Source: Symbiodinium natans (Eukaryota; Sar; Dinophyceae; Suessiales; Symbiodiniaceae). Taken from it: a stretch of 64,000 nucleotides of DNA. The DNA lies in NCBI GenBank assembly GCA_905221605.1, contig CAJNDS010002421.1, forward strand, positions 71,926-135,925, written 5' to 3'. The notes beneath the pieces are model-generated. The model had not been told where the DNA came from, ran no database searches, and saw only the letters and a program-made list of their open reading frames with translations. Made by a program: the position numbers and the translations under genes. Within the stretch, counting starts at the first letter, position 1. Each line of letters starts with the position of its first letter. This document shows positions 19,646 to 29,941 of this stretch, piece after piece.

Positions 19646-20009
19646 GTCCTGTCCTTGCCATCCTTGACATTCGGCTGTGGAGTGGGAAGGGAGGGTTCAG
19701 GGTTCAGGGTTTAGGGTTTAGGGTGTAGGGTGTAGGGTTCAGGGTTCAGGTTTTAGGGTTTTTGTCGGGCCCACTGTTTAGCAGGATCTTCATGAGTTGT
19801 CTCAACAGGTCCTTAAATGGGAACCCTCTTGGTACACATTCTGCATCCCCCACAGCCCTGAACCCTCAAAACCCAAGGCCCAAGCCCTCCAAAACACCCT
19901 CTTCCAAGCCCAAAGCCCGAAGACACGGACGCCTTGAAGCCATGGCTTAGGCTGCCATCCGCGTGAATCGCCTGCGCCCGGAGCCTGGAACCACCTCAGC
20001 CCCAGAAGC

Positions 20010-20146
20010 CCTAAACCCTAAACCCTAAACCCTAAACGCTAAACCCTAAACCCTAAACCCTAAACCCTAAACCCTAAACCCTAAACCCGAAACCCTAAAC
20101 CCTAAACCCTAAACCCTAAACCCTAAACCCTAAACCCTATAAACCC
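20010..20146 (+). repeat. CCCTAAA tract
   Basis: About 19 units with single CGCTAAA and CCCGAAA variants. Confidence 0.96.
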
Positions 20147-20620
20147 TAAGCCCCCTATTTCCCCAGTCCGGTTCCAAACTTGCCGCACCCAGCCACTGGA
20201 ACCCCTCAAGTTGCAAACCCAGGCCCATAAAACCAAAAAGCCTTCCCCTTCCCCGTTCCCCCAGCCCCAAGTTGCTATGCTGGGGTTGGGATCAATATTG
20301 GGAGCCCCTATTTCGTAAACCCCCCTACTTTAGTTTGCCTGAAGAGTAGCACGCCTCAACAGCAGGCACCTCCGGCGTGGGCCCTCAAAAACCTTGCGAA
20401 CGTCGGCGTGGAGTTTAGGGTTCAGGGCTAAGCCATAGCTAAAAGAGTGGAGAGTGGTTTAACTGCCTGTTGCACCCCGACAGGCCTATTTCATGTATAT
20501 TTCATGTTGGCCCGAAAGCCTGCGCGTGCTCCCTCCGCCAAGAACCCCACCCCGGGAACCCGGAAACGCCACGCATCAAACCCTGAACCAGAAACTCTAG
20601 AACCCTAGAACCCTAGAATG

Positions 20621-20735
20621 AACCCTAAACCCTAAACCCTAAACCCTAAACCCTAAACCCCAAACCCCAAACCCTAAACCCTAAACCCTAAACCCTAAAC
20701 CCTAAACCCTAAACCCGAAACCCTAAACCCTAAAC
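20621..20735 (+). repeat. CCCTAAA tract
   Basis: About 16 units with CCCCAAA and CCCGAAA variants, ending just before the acceptor CTCTTGCAG. Confidence 0.95.
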
Positions 20736-20744
20736 CTCTTGCAG

Positions 20745-20836
20745 AACTGGGTTTGCCAAAAGGTCTGGGCAATACCTCGCTCTGCCAGCGCCTCGCGGAG
20801 CTCGCTGAGAGCTGCCGCACGGATGCCCGCTTCTGG
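20745..20836 (+). CDS. candidate coding exon
   Basis: Acceptor CTCTTGCAG ends at 20744. Reads LGLPKGLGNTSLCQRLAELA then ESCRTDARF. Good amphipathic helix. TTTAGGG follows directly. Confidence 0.5.
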
Positions 20837-20998
20837 GTTAGGGTTTAGGGTTTAGGGTTTAGGGTTTAGGGTTCAGGGTTTAGGGTTTAGGGTGTATAGA
20901 GTTCCGGGAGTTCAGGTTTAGGGGAGTTCAGGGATTTTGAGGGGCTTATCGGGTTCATTTTTGTGCTTTAGGGCTTACAGGGTTCTTGTTCTTTGCAG

Positions 20999-21078
20999 GG
21001 GCTTGTCGAATTTCATTCGGGCTTGGCGCGCTGCCTCAGCCGCCAGGCTAGCCAACGCGGGTGTAGCATGCGCAGTGG
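20999..21078 (+). CDS. candidate coding exon
   Basis: Acceptor TTCTTTGCAG ends at 20998. Reads GLVEFHSGLARCLSRQASQR then GCSMRSG. Likely the same gene as 20745. Confidence 0.45.
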
Positions 21079-21734
21079 TCGGGGACAGTCCAAGGGCTGT
21101 TATAGGGTTCTTAAGGGGGAGGTTCAAGGGGGGTTGGTACCTAGGGAAGCTTCGGGAGCCTTAGGGAGCAGTTGGGAGTATTAGGGAACCTTGGGTTACC
21201 TACCCCCTTGAACCCCCCTCCCTTAAGAACCCTATAAGGGTGGGGGTCTCAAGAGATGGGCCCTGAATATGCCTGGGCATAAGGGGTTCAAGGTGGCAGA
21301 AATTTGGTGGGCATTTGAATCTTTCGGTTGCCCACCTATTTGCGTTTGCCCACGAATCGTTGTCACTTGACCACCAATCATTCATTGTTTTCATTTGCCC
21401 AACATGAGCTGCTCTCACTTGCCTACAAAGTCGTCGGCCTTAGCCCATTGCCGACTTTCGGGTTTAGGGTTCAGGGTTCAGGGTTTAGGGTTTAGGGTTT
21501 AGGGTTTAGGGTTCAGGGTTTAGGGTTTAGGGAGGATCTAATGAAACTCGGAGCAAGGCGAAGCTTGGGAAGCCTTAGGAGTAAGGAAGCCCAGGGAGGC
21601 TTCAAGAACCCCACCCCAAACCTTAAACCCCGAAGCCCCAAACCAACCTAAACTCAAAGCCCTTAAACCTAAGCCTGAACCCCCCAAACCCTCAACCCCT
21701 GAATCCCTTAAAGCTTGTGCGACCCCCCCAAACC

Positions 21735-21823
21735 CCCAAGCCCCAAGCCCCAAGCCCCAAGCCCCAAGCCCCAAGCCCCAAGCCCCAAGCCCCAAGCCCC
21801 AAGCCCCAAGCCCCAAGCCCCAA
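21735..21823 (+). repeat. AGCCCCA variant array
   Basis: About 13 identical heptamers AAGCCCC, a homogenised variant of the telomere-type unit. The opposite-strand GLGLGAWG frame is repeat translation. Confidence 0.95.
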
Positions 21824-21839
21824 CCCAAAACCAACCCAA

Positions 21840-21910
21840 CCCTAAACCCTAAACCCTAAACCCTAAACCCTAAACCCTAAACCCTAAACCCTAAACCCTA
21901 AACCCTAAAC
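21840..21910 (+). repeat. CCCTAAA tract
   Basis: Ten perfect units upstream of the exon at 21924. Confidence 0.95.
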
Positions 21911-21923
21911 CCCCTACGTATGG

Positions 21924-22012
21924 TTTTTCACACGTTCTCGGCTTGTGCGACCCAGGGAGCGACCCGGAGCGCGCGGTTTACGCGCCGGAGAAGCTGCCCT
22001 GGTGTGGAGCCC
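21924..22012 (+). CDS. candidate coding exon
   Basis: Reads FSHVLGLCDPGSDPERAVYA then PEKLPWCGAQ before TTTAGGG. The start may instead be after CCCAG at about 21955. Product unknown. Confidence 0.48.
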
Positions 22013-22275
22013 AGGGTTTAGGGTTTAGGGTTTCGGGTTTAGGGTTTAGGGTTTAGGGCTTAGGGTTTAGGGTTTAGGGTTTAGGGTTTAGGGCTTCAGG
22101 CAAGCTTGGGGGCGGGGCAGGTGGGTTGAGTGTAGGTGCTTACGGTTTAGGGTTTAGAATTTGGGATTTAGGGTTTAGGGTTTAGGGCTTGGGGTTTAGG
22201 GTTTAGGGTTTAGGGGGTTTAGGGTTGAGGGGTTTAGGGTTTAGGGTTTGGGGTTTAGGGTTTAGGGTTCGAGAG
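22013..22275 (+). repeat. TTTAGGG tracts
   Basis: Two TTTAGGG blocks (22015-22100, 22145-22270) with TTTGGGG and TTCGGGT variants around a short unique spacer. Confidence 0.93.
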
Positions 22276-22420
22276 CTCCTGTCGAGCAGTGCCTCGTTTA
22301 GGCCCGTCGTTTAGAACATCGAAAAACACCCACCCACCCGGAGTTCCCATAACATTAAGAAATACAAGGTTTCTTCTTATTGTTAGGATGGCTCAACAGC
22401 AAAACTCATAGGGTTCGCAA

Positions 22421-22560
22421 GGGTTTAGGGTCTCAAGGGTTTAGGGTCTCAAGGGTTTAGGGTCTCAAGGGTTTAGGGTCTCAAGGGTTTAGGGTCTCAA
22501 GGGTTTAGGGTCTCAAGGGTTCAGGGTCTCGTGGGTTTAGGGTCTCGTGGGTTTAGGGCA
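22421..22560 (+). repeat. AAGGGTTTAGGGTCTC 16-mer array
   Basis: About eight copies of a 16-base unit containing one heptamer. A composite derivative of the telomere-type repeat. Confidence 0.95.
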
Positions 22561-22611
22561 GCAAGGGTCTAGGCTCTCAAGGATTTAGGGTCTCAAGGGT
22601 TTGGGGGCTCA

Positions 22612-22862
22612 AGGCCGGGCCGATGCCCACGAATCCTTGGGCCTATGCCCACGAAGCCCCGGGCCTGTGCCCACGAATTTTTGGGCCTTGCCCATGAGCC
22701 AAAGGCGCAAAAATTCGTGGGCATCGGCCCAGAAATTTGTGGGCATAATCCCGGCGGCCCAAAAATTCGTGGGCATTGGCCCACAATCCGCAAAATGGGC
22801 CTTGCCCATGAAGAAACGGGCCTATGCCCACAAAAAAACGGGCCTATGCCCACGAATACCAT
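22612..22862. repeat. inverted/tandem GGGCCNATGCCCACGAA array
   Basis: About ten copies of GGGCCTATGCCCACGAA and its complement, with palindromic cores (AAAAATTCGTGGGCAT). Frames on both strands rich in 'FVGIGP' and 'PTNFW' are repeat translation. Confidence 0.92.
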
Positions 22863-23591
22863 TGAGGTGTATAATTATAACCATGGTAGGAGAGGTTTAG
22901 GGTTTAGGGTTTAGGGTTTAGGGTTTAGGGTTTAGGGTTTAGAGAGTTTATTGCTTAGGGCTTGGGGTTGAGGTGCTTGGGGTTTAGGTGCTTGGGGCAA
23001 TTTTGTCTTTAAGGGTTTTTTTTCCTCTGTGGTGCGTTACTGTAACTTTGGATCCCTAGCCTTTTTGGGCTTATTGGGTTTCTGAAGAAGGCAGCCAAAA
23101 ACTTAAGTCATAGCCACCCTAGTAAGTGCAGCCAAGTTTTGTGGCCAAGGTTGTGGGCTTTGGGGTACAAGGCGAGCTATTTTTTGGTTTGGATAGTGGA
23201 GGTTGAGTTTTTTTTTCTCCCCCAGAGTTTAGGATTTAGGCTTAGGGAAGTTGGGCGACAGGCTTCAGAAGCACACTCCAAACCTCGCCCCAAACCCTGA
23301 AACCCCTAAACCCTGGGCCCTAAGCCGGTAATGAGCTTGAAAACCAACGTCCCTTCACTCTCTGCCCCCCCCCCCCCCCCCCCCCCCGGAAAAAACAATG
23401 ACCTAAGAGCCCGAAAAACCCATGACTGAGCCGGCCTAAAGCCGAAACCCTGAGACCTAAAGCCTTAGCCCTAAGCCCGAAACCTTAAACCCTAAACCCC
23501 CAAACCCCAAACCCCAAACCCCAAACCCCAAACCCTAAACCCTAAACCCCAAACCCTAAACCCTAAACCCTAAACCCGAGTAACCTGGAAG

Positions 23592-23686
23592 GTATGAGCA
23601 TGGCCTTGGCTGGGTGTGGCCGGGTTTGGAGCGCGAGGGCCCCGACTTCTGCGTGGAGGGACTCGTTTTTGGCCGCATGAACTTGC
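23592..23686 (+). CDS. candidate coding exon
   Basis: After GGAAG the frame reads YEHGLGWVWPGLEREGPDFC then VEGLVFGRMNL. Clean alternation of polar and hydrophobic residues. CCCTAAA on both sides. Confidence 0.52.
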
Positions 23687-23844
23687 TAAACCCTAAACCC
23701 TAAACCCTAAACCCTACCCTGAACCCTAAACCCCAAACCCTAAACCCCAAACCCTAAACCCTAAATCCTAAACCCTAAACCAAAGAACCCGTTTCCAGGT
23801 TCAGGGCTTCAGGATTTCCAGCGTTTCAGGGTCTGAGTGGCCAG

Positions 23845-23906
23845 GCCGTACCATCAAGAAGGACTCCCGGCATGCCAGCCTGAAGGAGTGCGCCACTGGT
23901 GGTTGA
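23845..23906 (+). CDS. candidate terminal exon
   Basis: Acceptor GGCCAG ends at 23844. Reads RTIKKDSRHASLKECATGG with TGA at 23904-23906, then TTTAGGG. Probably follows 23592. Confidence 0.48.
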
Positions 23907-24032
23907 GGGTTTAGGGTTTAGGGTTTAGGGTTTAGGGTTTAGGGTTTAGGGTTTCGGGTCGAGGGTTTGGGGTTTGGGGTTTAGGGGTTAGGGTTAGGCC
24001 AGCGCTCAAACCCTTGGCTCTCAATTAAGACC

Positions 24033-24225
24033 CTAAACCCTAAACCCTGAACCCTAAACCCTGAACCCTAAACCCTAAACCGTAAACCCTAAACCCTAAA
24101 CCCTAAACCCTAAACCCTAAACCCTAAACCCTAAACCCTAAACCCTAAACCCTAAACCCTAAACCCTAGACCCTAGACCGTAAACCCTAAACCCTAAACC
24201 CTAAACCCTAAAACCCTAAACCCGA
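24033..24225 (+). repeat. CCCTAAA tract
   Basis: About 27 units with CCCTGAA, CCCTAGA and CCGTAAA variants. Confidence 0.96.
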
Positions 24226-24255
24226 AACCCGCGCGTGTGAGAGAGTACCCGCCAG

Positions 24256-24344
24256 GTACCTCTCGCAAAGGGAGCGTGCGGGGCTCATCTCCCGGCAGGA
24301 GGTGGGCCGGGCCCTGCGGGCTCCATGTGTGGCACTGCTGGGAG
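24256..24344 (+). CDS. candidate coding exon
   Basis: Acceptor CGCCAG ends at 24255. Reads YLSQRERAGLISRQEVGRAL then RAPCVALLG to donor GGGAG|GTTCAG. TTTAGGG follows. Confidence 0.5.
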
Positions 24345-24564
24345 GTTCAGGGTGTTTAGGGAGTTTAGGGGGTTTAGGGTTTAGGGTTTAGGGTTTAGGG
24401 TTTAGGGTTTAGGGATAAGCCCCGTAAGTACCATAGTAGGGTGGGTTTCAAGTACAGCTAGCATTGGGTCCCCTAAGTACCACGAACCTCCAAGTCTTGA
24501 TCCTGGCACCTGGGTTGCGGTTCAGGAATACAGCTGCCATCATATGGGTGTTTACGACTGTAGG

Positions 24565-24692
24565 GGACCCCAAATATACTACCCCCAAATAGTAGGATCC
24601 CCATATAATCAGGACCCCAATAAGGTACCCCGAATATCGTAAACCCCCATATGGGTTTTACGATAGTAGGGTACCTTCTTTGGGGTCCTTGT
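24565..24692. mobile_element. palindromic element, family D
   Basis: GGACCCCAAA at the left pairs with TTTGGGGTCC at the right, and GTACCCCGAATATCGTAAA pairs with TTTACGATAGTAGGGTAC inside. A related half is at 14253-14325. Confidence 0.5.
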
Positions 24693-24916
24693 AAGGGATA
24701 GGGCCCCTCGGTTTTAGAAGGAAGACCTAACCCTTATACCCCTCAACCCCTCACCCCCTTCATCCCGAACCCCTTACGACTCCATTCGGCGCGAACCCTA
24801 AACCCTAAAACCTAAACCCTAAACCCTAAACCCTAGACCCTAGACCCTAAACCCTAAACCCTAAACCCTAAACCCTAAACCCTGAGCCTGGCTCTCGGTT
24901 ATCGGGGGGCCGGGGG

Positions 24917-24969
24917 GATCCCGACGAGACAATGCAGTTGCCCGCCGCGGACTCAGAGGTCGCTGCGAG
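24917..24969 (+). CDS. candidate coding exon
   Basis: Reads DPDETMQLPAADSEVAA then G|GTTTAGGG. Acceptor not clear. Acidic. Confidence 0.38.
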
Positions 24970-25070
24970 GTTTAGGGTTTAGGGTTCAAAACCTTGGGGT
25001 TTCCGAAATTAGGGGTACCTATTTGGTCATTGGTTCATAAGTACCCTAAACCCAACAGACCGTACTGCAG

Positions 25071-25125
25071 AAGCTGCTGAGACTCAGGGCGGCTACTCCG
25101 ATGGACCGCCGACAGAGGCCCCCTT
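25071..25125 (+). CDS. candidate coding exon
   Basis: Acceptor TACTGCAG ends at 25070. Reads AAETQGGYSDGPPTEAPFS. Low complexity but open and non-repeat. Confidence 0.38.
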
Positions 25126-25501
25126 TTCATGTTCCTCCCAACTTGAGCGTTGTTGGCGTTTAGGGTTTGGGGTTTAGGGTTTCGGGCTTGGGGTTTAGGG
25201 CTTTTGGGTTTTTGGGCTTCGGGTGGGTTAGAGTTTGAGGGCCTGGGGTTTAGGGTTTAAAGTCTTGGGCTTGGGGCTTGAGGCCTAGAACTACAGCTGG
25301 GAGAGTTTTAGGCTTACATACGTCTGTGCAGGCTTTTCGGCGGAGGGGTTTGAGGAGATGTTCTGAAGTCTTCACAGAGCATCTTGGTATGTGTTCTAAG
25401 CCCTAAGCCCTGAACCCGAAACCGTTTGCAAGCGTAACCCTAAGCCCTACACCCTAAGCCCAGCATATTCGTTAGGCGAGGGGAAACTTTAACCCCCTGA
25501 C

Positions 25502-25745
25502 CCCTAAACCCTAAACCCTAAACCCTAAACCCTGAGCCCTGAGCCCTAAACCCTAAACCCTAAACCCTAAACCCTAAACCCAAAACCCTAAACCCTAAAC
25601 CCTAAACCCTAAACCCTAAACCCTAAACCCTAAACCCTAAACCCTAAACCCTAAACCCTAAACCCTAAACCCTAACCTTAAGCCCTAAACCCTAAACCCT
25701 AAACCCTAAACCCTAAACCCTAAACCCTAAACCCTAAACCCTAAA
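25502..25745 (+). repeat. CCCTAAA tract
   Basis: About 34 units with CCCTGAG and CCCAAAA variants. Confidence 0.97.
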
Positions 25746-25914
25746 CATCATATAACGGGGAGGGGATAAATCAGGCCAATGGTTGGCGCAAGTATGGCGC
25801 CACCCCCTTCTTACCGGGAAAGAGGCCGGCTCGAGGTTCGTTTGGGGTTTAGGGTTTAGGGTTTAGGGGTTAGGGGTTAGCGGTATAGGGTTTGGGGTTT
25901 AGGGGTTAGGGTTC

Positions 25915-26215
25915 AGGCTCTATGATAGCACATGATGGCAGATCAGAGTTTATGATAGCGTATGTTAGACTAGAGTATATAACAGTACACTCTACAGCAT
26001 ATTATTATCGCAGATTCTCGTATTATCGTAGTTTCTAGTATAATAGTAGATCCAGTCCATTCGAGTAAATTATAGTAGGTACATTTTGGTATATCATAGT
26101 TAATGCTAGAAGATTATACTATATTATGGAGTATGATCGTATATTTCAGTCTACTTTCGTAGGTCAAATATAGTTCATCCTCGAAAACCCATCGTAGATT
26201 CTAGCTTACTGTAGC
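25915..26215. other. AT-rich stretch without a gene
   Basis: Loose recurrences of TATNATAGTA and TAGATTCTAG, as in a decayed repeat. No open frame. Confidence 0.5.
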
Positions 26216-26217
26216 AC

Positions 26218-26340
26218 ATGTTGATTGATTGGCGGCTTCTTGGTCGATTGCTTGGTTGATGGGTTGATTGATTTGATTGATTTGATTGATTGATTGATTG
26301 GTTGGTTGGTTGATTGATTGATTGATTGATTGATGAATCG
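26218..26340. repeat. GATT tetranucleotide microsatellite
   Basis: TTGATTGATTGATTGG units. The SINQSINQ opposite-strand frame is repeat translation. Confidence 0.95.
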
Positions 26341-26619
26341 ATTGCATGCATGAAGCCTGTGTTCGGAGTTGGTAGCTTTTGTTGGCACCCCGTCGCCTCC
26401 CTCTCCCGTCTCAAGCATCATCGAGATGGCGTTGGAACATGAGCCAACCTGACTGCATTGTTGGACACCCCAATCCCAATCCCTCGACCTCAAAGCCCGG
26501 AGCCCTAAACCCGAAACCCGAAACCCGAAACCAGAAACCCTAAACCCTAAACCCTAAACCCTAGACCCTAGACCCTAAACCCTAAACCCTAAAACCCTGA
26601 ACCCTCTTCTGCTTCTTGG

Positions 26620-26683
26620 GGGGCACCATGCGGACCCGGAGCAGCCTCTCCGCGCAAGTGATTGCCGAGGCCGGCCACCTTTT
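26620..26683 (+). CDS. candidate coding exon
   Basis: Reads GTMRTRSSLSAQVIAEAGHL before TTTAGGG; the internal ATG at 26628 could be a start. Acceptor uncertain. Confidence 0.38.
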
Positions 26684-26685
26684 TG

Positions 26686-26950
26686 TTTAGGGTTTAGGGT
26701 TTAGGGTTTCGGGTTTAAGGTTTAGGGTTCAGGGTTGAGGGTTGAGGGTTTAGTGCAAAAAAGCATCCTCGGCTTCGGCTCAGAGCTTGTGGGGGAGTTG
26801 GGGTTTTGGGGATTGATTGGGGTTGAGGGTTTAGGGTTTAGGACTGAGGGTTTGGGGTTTAGGGCTTCGGGTTTAGGGTTTAGGGCTGAGGGTTTCGGGT
26901 TTAGGATGTCGGGTCTAGGGTTTAGGGTAGAGGGTTTAGGGTTTCAGGAG
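26686..26950 (+). repeat. TTTAGGG tract with variants
   Basis: Imperfect TTTAGGG, GTTGAGGG and TTTCGGG units. The frame ending in HPKP across it is repeat translation. Confidence 0.85.
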
Positions 26951-27011
26951 CTCGTGCATTTGCGAATTGTTTCGTGGATCTTGCCTGCTAATTCTTCAAG
27001 CAAAAGCCACC

Positions 27012-27132
27012 CTAAACCCTAAACCCTAAACCCTAAACCCTAAACCCTAAACCCTAAACCCTAAACCCTAAACCCTAAACCCTAAACCCTAAACCCTAAA
27101 CCCGAAACCCTAAACCCTAAACCCTAAACCCT
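27012..27132 (+). repeat. CCCTAAA tract
   Basis: About 17 units reaching the acceptor GCTCAG at 27138. Confidence 0.96.
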
Positions 27133-27138
27133 GCTCAG

Positions 27139-27232
27139 GTGGAGGATGAGGATGCGGATGACTCCGATGACGATGGGGATCCATTTGCAGGCGCCCCTTT
27201 AGTGCCCTATTTTGACAGTAATATGTCCAGTT
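27139..27232 (+). CDS. candidate coding exon, acidic
   Basis: Acceptor GCTCAG ends at 27138. Reads VEDEDADDSDDDGDPFAGAP then LVPYFDSNMSSYSP. Asp/Glu-rich. CCCTAAA resumes directly after it. Confidence 0.5.
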
Positions 27233-27236
27233 ATAG

Positions 27237-27436
27237 CCCTAAACCCTAAACCCTAAACCCTAAACCCTAAACCCTAAACCCTAAACCCTAAACCCTAAAC
27301 CCTAAACCCTAAACCCTAAACCCTAAACCCTAAACCTAAACCATAAACCCTAAACCCTAAACCCTAAACCCTAAACCCTAAACCCTAAACCCTAAACCCT
27401 AAACCCTAAACCCTAAACCCTAAACCCCAAACCCTA
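27237..27436 (+). repeat. CCCTAAA tract
   Basis: About 28 units, nearly perfect. Confidence 0.96.
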
Positions 27437-27483
27437 CCATTGGTTAGTAAGAACCATGAACCTCCAAGTATGCGCACGTAGGA

Positions 27484-27570
27484 TTAGAAGCCGCGGCCGA
27501 CCGTCAGGTAATCCAAGCCTTGCAGCTGTGGGGTTTTGGACTGCGTCTTGATACCCTTACCCCTAGAGCC
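27484..27570 (+). CDS. candidate coding exon
   Basis: After GGATTAG (possible acceptor) the frame reads EAAADRQVIQALQLWGFGLR then LDTLTPRAP. Helical first half. The preceding bases carry a half copy of MITE family B (ACCATGAACCTCCAAGT). Confidence 0.42.
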
Positions 27571-27604
27571 CCGTAAACCCTAAACCCTCTCCAACCCTCC
27601 AACC

Positions 27605-27685
27605 TGTTAGGGTTCAGGGTTCAGGGTTCAGGGTTCAGGGTTCAGGGTTGTTCAGGGTTCAGGGTTTAGGGTTTAGGGTTTAGGA
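27605..27685 (+). repeat. TTCAGGG / TTTAGGG tract
   Basis: Seven TTCAGGG variants followed by TTTAGGG units. Confidence 0.95.
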
Positions 27686-27739
27686 CTTAACGGCTAATGG
27701 ATTCGTGGTCTAGCATTATTTGTTCGCGGTCAAGCACCA

Positions 27740-27850
27740 ACATTTGGCGGACTAGCACGAACAATTCGCGGACAAGCACCAATTCACGGACAAGCACCAA
27801 CAATTCGCGGACAAGCACCAACAGTTCACGGACAAGCACCGACACTTCGG
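27740..27850 (+). repeat. GGACAAGCACCAACANTTCGC minisatellite
   Basis: Five or six 21-base units. An in-frame translation (NSRTST repeats) is open for 81 codons and ends in a non-repeat tail, so a Ser/Thr-rich exon is possible, but the repeat alone explains it. Confidence 0.8.
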
Positions 27851-27955
27851 GTTCAAACGACACGGACGTGGAGCAGGACAGCGTCCTGGGCCTCCCCCGA
27901 CACCCCGGACGGTTTCAGGGCCTACTGAGCCTTAGTTTTTAAGGTTAAAACGAGA

Positions 27956-28050
27956 AGTAAGATATTTTCATAATGTGGGTGGGTGGGTCGACATTCGATA
28001 CCGGAGTAAGGAGCCTTACTAGTGAATGCTTGTACTTGAGATGCTGAACC
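27956..28050 (+). repeat. dispersed about 100-base repeat, copy 2
   Basis: Shares TTCATAATGTGGGT, GGGTGGGTCG, ACTAGTGAATGCTTG and GAGATGCTGAACCCTAA with copies at 16202 and 56376; the heptamer tract starts at its 3' end. Confidence 0.8.
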
Positions 28051-28199
28051 CTAACCCTAAACCCTAAACCCTAAAACCCTAAACCCGAAACCCTAAACCC
28101 GAAACCCTAAACCCTAAACCCTAAACCATAAACCCTAAACCTTAAACCCTAAAGCCTAAAGCCTAATCCTTACAACCCTAAACCTCACCACCCGCCCAG

Positions 28200-28246
28200 A
28201 AACCACCGACGAAGAGAGCTCCGAGGAGGAGACTACCTCAGAGGCT
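28200..28246 (+). CDS. candidate short exon, acidic
   Basis: Acceptor CGCCCAG ends at 28199. Reads TTDEESSEEETTSEA before TTTAGGG. Composition resembles the exon at 27139. Confidence 0.4.
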
Positions 28247-28608
28247 AGGGTTTAGGGTTTGGGGTGTAGGGTTTGGGGTTTGGGGCTTAGGGTTTAGGGG
28301 TTAGGGTTTAGGGTTTGGGGTTTAGGGTTGAGGGTTGAGGGTTTGGGGTTTAGGGTTTCGGGGTGTGGGGTTTTGGGTTTAGGGTTTCGGGTTTGGGGTT
28401 GAGGGCTGCTGAATCGCCTCTTCGGGTTTAGGGTTCCCTAAGCCCCAAGCTTCTGATGAATTCGGGTTCAGGGTGTTTGGGGCTCAGGCTATTTCTGGGT
28501 TCGGGGTGTGGGGTTTAGGGTTTAGGGTTTAGGGCTTAGGGCTTAGGGCTTGGGGCTTAGAGTAGCAGACGATGATTGAACATGTTGGGAGGTGGAGCAA
28601 TGCTGCAG

Positions 28609-28666
28609 CATCACTGAGCGAGACTCGCAGCGACACCGCTCCTCCGTGACCGGGATGGTCAGCGAG
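28609..28666 (+). CDS. candidate coding exon
   Basis: Acceptor GCTGCAG ends at 28608. Reads ITERDSQRHRSSVTGMVSE to donor GAG|GTGGGG. Confidence 0.45.
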
Positions 28667-28676
28667 GTGGGGAGGG

Positions 28677-28821
28677 CCCTAAACCCTAAACCCTAAACCC
28701 TAAACCCTAAACCCTAAACCCTAAACCCTAAACCCTAAACCCTAAACCCTAAACCCTAAACCCTAAACCCTAAACCCTAAACCCTAAACCCTAAACCCTA
28801 AACCCTAAACCCTAAACCCTA
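28677..28821 (+). repeat. CCCTAAA tract
   Basis: About 20 perfect units. Confidence 0.97.
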
Positions 28822-28983
28822 AGGTGGTGGCGTTGGTTTGGGGGTTTAGGGGATGTAACTGGGCAGCCATGGGCTGGTTGTAGGAAGTAGGCACCTACTT
28901 CACTGTTCCCTTAAAGTGTTGCTTCATTTGAAGGAATATACAAATCCCTACACCCTAAACCCGAAACCCCCAACCTGAGAGGG

Positions 28984-29073
28984 GTGAAAGAGTCCCTTTG
29001 GCGTCCTGGCGAGGCCACGCGGCAGAACGTCATGCAGCATGTGCAAGCTGGCCTGGCGGTGGTGCTAGGCTAG
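28984..29073 (+). CDS. candidate terminal exon
   Basis: Reads VKESLWRPGEATRQNVMQHV then QAGLAVVLG with TAG at 29071-29073, followed by TTTAGGG. Acceptor probably the GAGAG at about 28981. Confidence 0.47.
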   Translation: MKESLWRPGEATRQNVMQHVQAGLAVVLG

Positions 29074-29403
29074 GCGGCTGGCTGAGGGTTGTCAGGGGGC
29101 TAGGGTTTAGGGTTTAGGGTTTAGGGTTTTGGGTTTAGGGTTTAGGGTTTAGGGTTTAGGATTTAGGGTGTAGGGTTTAGGAGTTTAGGGTTCCGGGTTA
29201 ACCCCGGGGTGTGTCTCTCCCTGAAGGCACCCACATCACAGCCGCTTGGCTGAGTGAACTGGTTGCGCCATTCCTAAACCCTAAACTTATAAACCCTAAG
29301 CGCTAGCCCCTAAAACCCAAAATGGGCATTCCCGCTTTAGGGTTTAGGGTTTAGGGTTTAGGGTTTAGGGTTTAGGGTTGAGGGTTTAGCCCGCCCAGAG
29401 CAA

Positions 29404-29594
29404 AGGTCCCCCTGCCAGACGATGAACCATCGTCACTTGCGGAGGAGTCCAATTCCGCATTGCGTCTTTTGCGCGAAGCCCTTTATGCGTCATCGGGAAT
29501 ACGAAAGTCCTTGCAGGAGCACTTCACCAACGCGGCCAAGAAGCTCTTGGGACCACTGGGAAGGGTGTCGCCCAGCTCACTTTTGTACCAATGA
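29404..29594 (+). CDS. candidate terminal exon, 62 codons
   Basis: Frame opens after CCCAGAGCAAAG and reads VPLPDDEPSSLAEESNSALR, LLREALYASSGIRKSLQEHF, then TNAAKKLLGPLGRVSPSSLL with TGA at 29592-29594. Strong helical content. It starts the only long repeat-free island in this part, so 29595-29941 could be its 3' UTR. Confidence 0.52.
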
Positions 29595-29941
29595 AGGAAC
29601 AATCTGTTTCCTATCGCTGCAAGAAATTTGTTGATGAAATTGCACGTGCATAGCGGGAGCATCATTGGAAGCCACATGTGAGCTCCCTGATAGAATACCA
29701 TCCGATCAGGCATAGCTACTTACAAAGAAGTCAAGAACCATCACAAGTACTGGCTACTATCCATTGCAAGTGTGCGTAGAATGATTTCCGGTTGTCACAA
29801 TGGAATTTGGAAGAGCTGATTAAGAGAAGCAGTCCAACCCTTCTAGGTACGGAGTCCATGTGGTAGAACTTGCAGTCGCTACTTCTCAAGAAGAAATTCG
29901 GCGCCCTAGAGCCTTGTCAAGAGTCCGGCAGCTGAAGCCTG

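Noticed and set aside
27697-27942. 81-codon Ser/Thr-rich protein
   Set aside because: Mostly a 21-base minisatellite; kept only as a repeat.
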